64,000 nucleotides of DNA, from NCBI RefSeq assembly GCF_029167625.1, contig NZ_CP119145.1:1054001-1118000 (forward strand), written 5' to 3'. Source of the DNA: Streptomyces sp. AM 4-1-1. Lineage in GTDB: Bacteria; Actinomycetota; Actinomycetes; Streptomycetales; Streptomycetaceae. Of the stretch, positions 58,686 through 64,000 are shown one piece after another. Positions within the stretch are counted from its first letter, which is position 1. Every line of letters starts with the position of its first letter. A program made the translations under genes and the position numbers. The notes under the pieces are model-generated. The model was not told where the DNA came from. It worked only from the letters and a program-made list of their open reading frames with translations, and searched no databases.

Positions 58686-59342
58686 CTACCGTCCGGTGAG
58701 GCGCCGGGCATTTCGCAGGTGGGCGGTCAGCCGCTCCTGAATCCGTACCGTCGCCTCGTCCAGCGCCTTGCGCGTGCGCCGGCCACTTCCGTCCCCGGCC
58801 TCGAACGCGTCACCGAAGACGACGTCGACCCGGCCGCGCAACGGGGGCAGCCCCGGTATCAGCCGTCCGCGACGCTCGGTGCTTCCCAGGACGGCCACGG
58901 GCACGATCGGCGCCGCGCCCCGTACCGCGAAGTACGCCAGCCCGGCGCGGAGCGACGCGAAGTCGCCCTCGCCCCTGGTCCCCTCGGGGAAGATCCCGAG
59001 CACGCCGCCGTTCTCCAGTACGCCGAGGGCGTGGGTGATGGCGGTGCGGTCGGCGGTCGAGCGGTCCACCTTCAGCTGTCCGATGCCCCGCAGGAACGGG
59101 TCGAGCGGACCGGCGAACGCTTCTTTCTTGATCAGGAAGTGGACGGGCCTGGGCGCGGTGCCCATCAGCATCGGCCCGTCGATGTTGTGCGAGTGGTTCA
59201 CCGCGAGTATGACGGGTCCCGAGGCGGGCATCCGCCACGCGCCGAGCACCCGGGGCCTCCACAGCCCGTACATGAGCCCGATGCCGATTCCGCGCCCGAC
59301 CGCCGCTCCGCGCTCCGTGGGCGTGCCGGTGGCCGGCGTCAC
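58686..59342 (-). CDS. 1-acyl-sn-glycerol-3-phosphate acyltransferase family (PlsC-like)
   Basis: The 218-residue protein has the catalytic block NHSHNID (H50 and D55 in H-x4-D), FPEGTR (118-123) and VPVAVLG-like segments. A hydrophobic stretch GIGIGLMYGLW at about 17-27 anchors it. It should acylate lysophosphatidic acid in phospholipid synthesis. Its start GTG 59342 overlaps the cmk stop as GTGA, so it is coupled to cmk; the GTP-binding der gene follows. The pairing cmk-plsC-der is common in Streptomyces. Confidence 0.9.
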   Translation of the reverse strand: MTPATGTPTERGAAVGRGIGIGLMYGLWRPRVLGAWRMPASGPVILAVNHSHNIDGPMLMGTAPRPVHFLIKKEAFAGPLDPFLRGIGQLKVDRSTADRTAITHALGVLENGGVLGIFPEGTRGEGDFASLRAGLAYFAVRGAAPIVPVAVLGSTERRGRLIPGLPPLRGRVDVVFGDAFEAGDGSGRRTRKALDEATVRIQERLTAHLRNARRLTGR

Positions 59343-60043
59343 CGCGTGGCCCGCTTCTCCCGGACGAGGGTGACGACGCACTCGATGACCTGCTGGAGGG
59401 TCAGCTCGGTGGTGTCCACCTCGACCGCGTCGGCCGCCTTGGCGAGCGGCGAGGTCTTCCGGCTGGAGTCGGCGGCGTCCCGCTTGATCAGCGCCTCACG
59501 CGTCGCGGCGAGGTCGGAGCCCTTCAGCTCACCGCTGCGGCGGGCCGCGCGGGCCTCGGGCGAGGCGGTGAGGAAGATCTTGAGGTCGGCGTCCGGCAGC
59601 ACGGTGGTGCCGATGTCCCGGCCCTCGACGACGATGCCGCTCGCCGCGTCCGCCGCGATGGAACGCTGGAGTCCGGTGATCCGGGTGCGCACCTCGGGCA
59701 CCGCGCTGACCGCGCTGACCTTGGCGGTGACGGCCTGGGTACGGATGGGGGCCGACGCGTCCTCGCCGTCAACGGTGATCGTCGGTCCCGCCGGGTCCGT
59801 GCCGGACACGATGACGGGCTTGTCCGCGGCGGTGGCGACGGCCGCCGGGTCCTCGACGTCGACACCGTTGTTCAGCATCCACCAGGTGATCGCGCGGTAC
59901 TGCGCGCCGGTGTCCAGATAGCTCAGCCCCAGCTCGGCGGCGACGGCCCTGGACGTGCTGGACTTCCCGGTGCCGGAGGGTCCGTCGATGGCGACGATCA
60001 CGGCTGCCGGGGCGGTCCGGGCGGCGGCTGCTGCGGTTTCCAC
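59339..60043 (-). CDS. cmk: Cytidylate kinase
   Basis: The 234-residue enzyme has Walker A GPSGTGKS (about residues 21-28) and the CMP-kinase features LDTGAQYRAITW, VVEGRDIGTTVLPDADLKIFLTA and RDAADSSRKTSPL. It phosphorylates CMP and dCMP. The GTG 60043 (VETAAAAART) is preferred because AGGAAG lies nine bases upstream; GTG 60055 would be too close to it. The following plsC start overlaps its stop. A 245-bp gap separates it from tyrA. Confidence 0.95.
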   Translation of the reverse strand: METAAAAARTAPAAVIVAIDGPSGTGKSSTSRAVAAELGLSYLDTGAQYRAITWWMLNNGVDVEDPAAVATAADKPVIVSGTDPAGPTITVDGEDASAPIRTQAVTAKVSAVSAVPEVRTRITGLQRSIAADAASGIVVEGRDIGTTVLPDADLKIFLTASPEARAARRSGELKGSDLAATREALIKRDAADSSRKTSPLAKAADAVEVDTTELTLQQVIECVVTLVREKRATR

Positions 60044-60288
60044 GGTGGTGGACACCTTCCTGGTACGCGAGGCGGGCGGGCAGGGGCGCGCTGACCCGCC
60101 CCGCACAAGGTTACCGAGTACCCGGGCGGGCCTTCGCACCCCTGTGGACGAAGACACCCGGGACCCGCGGCCGCGCCCCGGCGGGCGACCGGGCGTGCCG
60201 CGTCAGGCGGCGCGCCTCCCGGCGGACACCGCCGTCATGACGGGCATCGGCCGACGCCACCGGGCCCCGCCCCTCGCGGCGGGCGCCG

Positions 60289-61374
60289 CTACTGGCGGAT
60301 CGACCAGCCCCGCTCCCGCAGCGCCGAACCCAGCGCGGCCGCCGAGCTCGGTTCGACCATCAGCTGGACGAGGCCCGCCTGCTGGCCGGTCGCGTGCTCG
60401 ATACGGACGTCCTCGATGTTGACCCCGGCCCTCCCCGCGTCCGCGAAGATGCCCGCGAGTTCGCCCGGCCGGTCGCTGATCAGCACAGCCACGACCTCGT
60501 ACGCCGCCGGGCCCGCCCCGTGCTTCCCGGGCACCCGGACCCGGCCCGCGTTGCCCCGGCGCAGTACGTCCTCGATGCCCTCCGCGCCGGTCCGGCGCTT
60601 CTCCTCGTCGGCGGACTGGAGGCCGCGCAGGGCCCGTACCGTCCGGTCCAGGTCGGTGGCGACCCCGGCCAGGACGTCGGCGACCGGGCCGGGGTTGGCG
60701 GCGAGGATCTCCACCCACATCCGGGGGTCGGAGGCCGCGATCCGGGTGACGTCCCTGATGCCCTGGCCGCACAGGCGCACGACCGTCTCGTCGGCCTCCT
60801 CCAGCCGGGCGGCGACCATCGAGGAGACGAGCTGCGGGGTGTGCGACACGAGCGCGACGGCCCGGTCGTGGGCGTCCGCCCCCATGACGACGGGTACGGC
60901 GCGGCAGAGCGCGACCAGTTCCAGCGCCAGGTTGAGGACTTCGGTGTCGGTGTCCCGGGTCGGGGTGAGGACCCAGGGGCGGCCCTCGAAGAGATCGGCG
61001 GAACCCGCCAGCGGGCCCGAGCGTTCCTTGCCCGCCATGGGGTGCGTGCCGATGTACGACGCGAGGTCGCAGCCGCGCGCCTCCAGTTCGCGGCACGGGC
61101 CGCCCTTGACACTGGCGACGTCGAGGTAGCCACGGGCCACCCCGTCCCGCATGGCGGTGGCCAGCACGGCGGCCACATGGGCGGGTGGTACGGCGACGAT
61201 CGCCAGGTCCACGCGGCCCTCGGGCACCTCGTCCGTACCGGCGCCGAGGGCGACGGCGGTGCGGACGGACTCCGGGTCGTGGTCGACGAGATGGACGGTG
61301 ACGCCCCGGCCCGCGAGCGCGAGGGCGGCGGAGGTGCCGATCAGGCCGGTTCCGATGACGACGGCTGTTCTCAC
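60289..61374 (-). CDS. tyrA: Prephenate dehydrogenase with C-terminal ACT domain
   Basis: The 361-residue protein has the NAD-binding fingerprint VVIGTGLIGTSAALAL (residues 5-20), the prephenate-binding SYIGTHPMAGKERSGP segment and DVTRIAASDPRMWVEIL. A C-terminal ACT domain (about 290-361, VAVLISDRPGELAGIFADAG) allows feedback by tyrosine. It converts prephenate to 4-hydroxyphenylpyruvate. The start is GTG 61374 (VRTAVVIG), which overlaps the aroH stop by GTGA, so the two are coupled for tyrosine synthesis. Confidence 0.96.
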   Translation of the reverse strand: MRTAVVIGTGLIGTSAALALAGRGVTVHLVDHDPESVRTAVALGAGTDEVPEGRVDLAIVAVPPAHVAAVLATAMRDGVARGYLDVASVKGGPCRELEARGCDLASYIGTHPMAGKERSGPLAGSADLFEGRPWVLTPTRDTDTEVLNLALELVALCRAVPVVMGADAHDRAVALVSHTPQLVSSMVAARLEEADETVVRLCGQGIRDVTRIAASDPRMWVEILAANPGPVADVLAGVATDLDRTVRALRGLQSADEEKRRTGAEGIEDVLRRGNAGRVRVPGKHGAGPAAYEVVAVLISDRPGELAGIFADAGRAGVNIEDVRIEHATGQQAGLVQLMVEPSSAAALGSALRERGWSIRQ

Positions 61375-61733
61375 TGGGCGATGTCCTTGCGCAGGGACGC
61401 CGTGGCGCCGAGGTAGACGTGTGCGATCCCCGCCTTGGCCAGACGGGTCTCGACGTGGGCGAGGAGCCGGACCACGCGGGGCATGGCACCCTCGACGGCC
61501 AGTTCCTGGGCACAGATCAGCGGCACGTCGACGATGCCGAGGGCGCGCGCCGCGGCGGCCGGGAAGTCGCTGTGCAGATCCGGCGTGGCGGTGAACCAGA
61601 CACTGATCAGGTCGTCGGGGACGATCCCGTTGCGTTCCAGAACGGCGGTGAGCAGGTCACCGACCCGCTCGCCCATGTGCCCGGCCTCGTCCCGGTCCAG
61701 CTGGACGGCTCCACGGACCGCTCGTACCGCCAC
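61371..61733 (-). CDS. aroH: Chorismate mutase, AroH class
   Basis: The 120-residue product has the AroH trimeric fold sequence: VAVRAVRGAVQLDRDEAGHM (residues 1-20), ISVWFTATPDLHSDFPAAAA and the conserved VYLGATASLRKDIAQ end with the active-site Arg. It rearranges chorismate to prephenate, the substrate of TyrA just downstream. GTG 61733 is preceded by GAGGAG; an ATG at 61766 has no good site. A clean two-gene coupling with tyrA. Confidence 0.93.
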   Translation of the reverse strand: MAVRAVRGAVQLDRDEAGHMGERVGDLLTAVLERNGIVPDDLISVWFTATPDLHSDFPAAAARALGIVDVPLICAQELAVEGAMPRVVRLLAHVETRLAKAGIAHVYLGATASLRKDIAQ

Positions 61734-61926
61734 ATCGTGCTCCTCGCTGCTTCCGCGCACCGGCATGCCGCTGCCGCGTCCTGATCGTGCCCTTGGGCCC
61801 CGCGCCCGTGGACCCGTTCCGTACGGGTTCAGGGTAGAGGGGCGGTGTGACCGGTGGTCGTGGTTCTCCAACCGGTGAGACGCGGCCCACGGGGCGCCGC
61901 CCGCGCGTCCGCGTACCCTCACGCGC

Positions 61927-62619
61927 ATGATCAGCTCCACGGACGAGGCCCTCGTACGCGACCACACGGTCTACTCCTGTGTGATGGGCTCGCGGGCCTT
62001 CGGGCTCGCCACGGACGACAGCGACACGGACAGGCGCGGGGTGTTCCTGGCGCCGACCCCGCTCTTCTGGCGCTTCGACAAACCGCCGGCCCACATCGAG
62101 GGCCCCGCGGACGAGCAGTTCTCCTGGGAGCTGGAACGCTTCTGCGAGCTGGCGCTGCGCGCCAACCCCAATGTGCTGGAGTGTCTGCACTCGCCGCTGG
62201 TGGAGCGGATCGACCCGACCGGGCGCGAACTGCTCGCGCTGCGCGAGGCGTTCCTGTCCCGGCTCGCCCACCGCACCTTCGTCCGGTACGCCGTGGGGCA
62301 GCGCGGAAGGCTGGAGGCCGATGTCCGGCGGTACGGGGCTCCGCGCTGGAAGCACGCGATGCATCTGCTGCGGCTGCTGACGAGCGGGCGGGACCTGCTG
62401 CGGACAGGCGAGCTGACGATCGAGGTGGGCGGGGCGCGGGAGGATCTGCTCGCGGTGAAGCGGGGCGAGGTTCCGTGGGCGGAGGTCGAGCGGCGCATGA
62501 CGCGTCTGGTGGCGGAGAACGACGAGGCCGTCTCCCGGTCCCCGCTCCCGGCCGAACCGGACCGGGAACGCGTGGAGGCGTTCCTGATCCGGAGCCGCCG
62601 GGCCTCGGCCGGGGCGTAG
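61927..62619 (+). CDS. Nucleotidyltransferase-fold protein (MNT/YqfO-type)
   Basis: The 230-residue protein has the nucleotidyltransferase motif VMGSRAFGLATDDSDTDRRG (GS-x-DxD pattern, with S22 and D31/D33-type acidic residues) followed by an acidic partner region, and a helical C-terminal domain. Such proteins may adenylylate a substrate or be tRNA-nucleotidyltransferase-like, or act as antitoxin-like enzymes; here it stands alone without a HEPN partner. ATG 61927 lacks a strong Shine-Dalgarno. It is divergent from aroH (start 61733, 193 bp between). Confidence 0.85.
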   Translation: MISSTDEALVRDHTVYSCVMGSRAFGLATDDSDTDRRGVFLAPTPLFWRFDKPPAHIEGPADEQFSWELERFCELALRANPNVLECLHSPLVERIDPTGRELLALREAFLSRLAHRTFVRYAVGQRGRLEADVRRYGAPRWKHAMHLLRLLTSGRDLLRTGELTIEVGGAREDLLAVKRGEVPWAEVERRMTRLVAENDEAVSRSPLPAEPDRERVEAFLIRSRRASAGA

Positions 62620-62713
62620 CGGGCGCCGGTCGTACGCCCCGTCCGGACTCGGCGGCCGGGGCATGAGGCCGGGTCAGGTGCCAGGTGCCGGGCCAGGGGA
62701 TTCCGGCGTCTCC

Positions 62714-63736
62714 TCAGGAGTCCCAGAGCGCTCCCAGCGAGAGCAGGTCACTGCGGTACTCGATCCGTTCCGACCACTCCTTGGGCCAGGCCCCGGCCCC
62801 CAGATGGGCCCCCGCCAGCGCGCCGGTCAGACAGGCGATGGAGTCCGAGTCGCCCCGGGTGCAGGCGGCCCGGCGCAGGGCGGTGACCGGTTCCTCCGGG
62901 AAGAGGAGGAAGCAGTGCAGCGCGGTGGCGATCGCCTCCTCGGCGATCCAGCCGTCACCCGTGGTCGCGCAGGGGTCGCTCTCGGGGTCCGGGACGCCCA
63001 GCGCGTCCTGGACGCGGTCCAGTGCGGTGACGCATTCGTCCCAGCCGCGCCGGATGTAGCTCTCGGGTGACCGGTCGCCCGCGTACCGCCAGAGGTCGCC
63101 CAGCCAGCGGGTGAGGTAGCGGCCGCTGTTCTCGTACGCGTACGCCCGCAACTGTCCGAGCAGTCCGGCCGGTTCGGCTCCGTGCGCCAGCAGGAGGACC
63201 GCGCGGGCCGTCAGGTCGGACGCGGCGAGCGCCGTGGGGTGGCCGTGGGTGAGCGCCGCCTGGAGCTGGGCGGCGCCCGCGCGCTGCTCGTCACTGAGTC
63301 CCGGTACGAGTCCGACCGGCGCGACCCGCATGTTGGCACCGCAGCCCTTGGAACCGGTCCTGCTGGCCTCCTGCCAGACCCGGTCACCGTCCAGGTACCG
63401 ACAGGCCGTCAGACAGGTGTTGCCCGGCGCCCGGTCGTTGTCCGGCGAGTGGTACCAGGCGACGAACTCCTCCCGCAGCGGCCGGGCCAGCCGCTCCAGG
63501 GTGAGCAGCCCGCTGTCCATGGCGGTGCGCATTCCCCGGGCCAGGGCGAGCGTCATCTGGGTGTCGTCGGTGACCAGCGCCGGGCTCGGCAGCGGCATCT
63601 GCCGCCACGGACCGCTCCTGGTGAGGATCGACGGCACGTCGTCGAACTCGGTGGGGAAGCCCAGTGCGTCACCGAGTGCCAGTCCGGTGAGCGCGCCCGT
63701 GGCGGCCTGCTTCACGACGGTCCTCGTCGGATTCAT
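62714..63736 (-). CDS. ADP-ribosylglycohydrolase family protein
   Basis: The 340-residue protein has ALTGLALGDALGFPTEFDD and the magnesium motif VTDDTQMTLALARGM, and a second metal-binding TRGDSDSIACLTGALAGA near residue 300. These are the DraG/ARH features: removal of ADP-ribose from proteins or nucleotides. Both metal sites look complete. It overlaps the upstream NrtR-like gene by 4 bp (ATGA), so it belongs to an ADP-ribose/NAD regulatory unit. Confidence 0.92.
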   Translation of the reverse strand: MNPTRTVVKQAATGALTGLALGDALGFPTEFDDVPSILTRSGPWRQMPLPSPALVTDDTQMTLALARGMRTAMDSGLLTLERLARPLREEFVAWYHSPDNDRAPGNTCLTACRYLDGDRVWQEASRTGSKGCGANMRVAPVGLVPGLSDEQRAGAAQLQAALTHGHPTALAASDLTARAVLLLAHGAEPAGLLGQLRAYAYENSGRYLTRWLGDLWRYAGDRSPESYIRRGWDECVTALDRVQDALGVPDPESDPCATTGDGWIAEEAIATALHCFLLFPEEPVTALRRAACTRGDSDSIACLTGALAGAHLGAGAWPKEWSERIEYRSDLLSLGALWDS

Positions 63737-64000
63737 GCGGTTCGTCCTTCCGGGCGCAGCAGGGGAGGGTGCAGGGCGGTGGCGGCGCCCGCCCGGTAGA
63801 GCGCGGCCGGTTTGCCCCGGCCGCCGGTACGGCGCGGCGGTCCGTCCACGGCCCGCACGAAGCCGGGCGTGGTCAGGACCTTCCTGCGGAAGTTGGGACG
63901 GTCGAGCGCGACGCCCCAGACCGTCTCGTACACCTGCCGGAGCTCGCCGAGGGTGAACTCCGGCGGGCAGAAGGCGGTGGCCAGACAGGTGTATTCGAGC
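63733..64000 (-). CDS. NrtR-like Nudix regulator, 3' part only
   Basis: The frame is open from the window edge and ends at 63733-63735. The translated end reads FTLGELRQVYETVWGVALDR, PNFRRKVLTTPGFVRAVDG, matching the C-terminal winged-helix part of NrtR, which represses NAD-synthesis genes and binds ADP-ribose through a Nudix domain that must lie right of 64000. Only about 90 residues are in the window. Its overlap with the ADP-ribosylglycohydrolase gene supports a functional link to ADP-ribose. Confidence 0.75.
   Translation of the reverse strand, partial: LEYTCLATAFCPPEFTLGELRQVYETVWGVALDRPNFRRKVLTTPGFVRAVDGPPRRTGGRGKPAALYRAGAATALHPPLLRPEGRTA

Noticed and set aside
61927..62619. MNT-HEPN toxin-antitoxin module
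   Set aside because: The nucleotidyltransferase fold is present, but no HEPN-domain gene is adjacent on either side.
1..64000. CRISPR arrays, tRNA, rRNA genes or an intact insertion sequence or prophage
   Set aside because: I scanned for spaced direct repeats, clover-leaf-type sequences and transposase or integrase motifs in the translated frames and saw none.

Overview
This is about 64 kb of very GC-rich chromosome with the codon habits of Streptomyces: frequent GTG and some TTG starts, GGAGG-type ribosome binding sites and many ATGA/GTGA overlaps. The gene content agrees: a SepF paralogue, an iron-sulfur SoxR, DUF5685, a type-ISP-like protein, dnaE2 with an ImuB-like gene, and the aroH-tyrA-cmk-plsC-der housekeeping string. 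It reads as chromosomal core to core-flanking DNA. I see no rRNA, tRNA, CRISPR array, prophage or intact insertion sequence. Species is not determinable by eye.

Layout. 0-8.7 kb: FAD dehydrogenase, small transporters and DUF202 membrane proteins, a quinone-reductase-like enzyme, a metallo-beta-lactamase-fold hydrolase, then an APH-like kinase with an acyl-CoA dehydrogenase. 8.8-15.8 kb: fatty-acid/acyl-CoA genes (TetR, acyl-CoA synthetase, MaoC, second TetR), the muramidase NamZ, SoxR and a zinc-ribbon protein; the MaoC and second TetR promoters share a palindromic operator. 15.9-21.3 kb: ArsR-like regulator and EamA exporter, homogentisate dioxygenase with a GntR regulator, a type-ISP-like protein and an ABC-2 permease remnant. 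21.7-28.9 kb: secreted GDSL lipase, a GT2-GT2-deacetylase operon, a DUF5925 ATPase, a YtrA-type GntR and a DUF402 protein. 29-34.7 kb: a 30-bp minisatellite and an SOS-boxed dnaE2-imuB-like mutasome, whose DnaE2 carries an 18-bp in-frame repeat.

34.7-37.7 kb holds a membrane protein and the most system-like locus of the window: a convergent pair of a four-TM DUF4231/SLATT-type protein and a SLOG-like nucleotide-binding protein. 37.7-46.2 kb is a divergent sulfur-type uptake unit: a six-gene minus-strand operon (permease, FAD protein, ATPase, two LLM flavin monooxygenases, DUF1684) facing a lipoprotein gene. The lipoprotein gene is preceded by a 23-codon Cys-ending leader peptide and a G-poor C-rich stretch. 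46.3-57 kb: DUF5685, sepF-like, glutaryl-CoA-type dehydrogenase, MFS exporter, PAP2 phosphatase, I78 inhibitor, glycosyltransferase and two conserved unknowns. 57-61.7 kb: der, plsC, cmk, tyrA, aroH. 61.9-64 kb: nucleotidyltransferase, ADP-ribosylglycohydrolase and the truncated 3' end of an NrtR-like Nudix gene.

Three intergenic copies of one structured repeat (about 23.4, 36.0 and 53.9 kb) share terminal inverted repeats and, in the two full copies, a central hairpin with compensating changes. They look like a MITE family or a structured RNA element and are explained by no gene.
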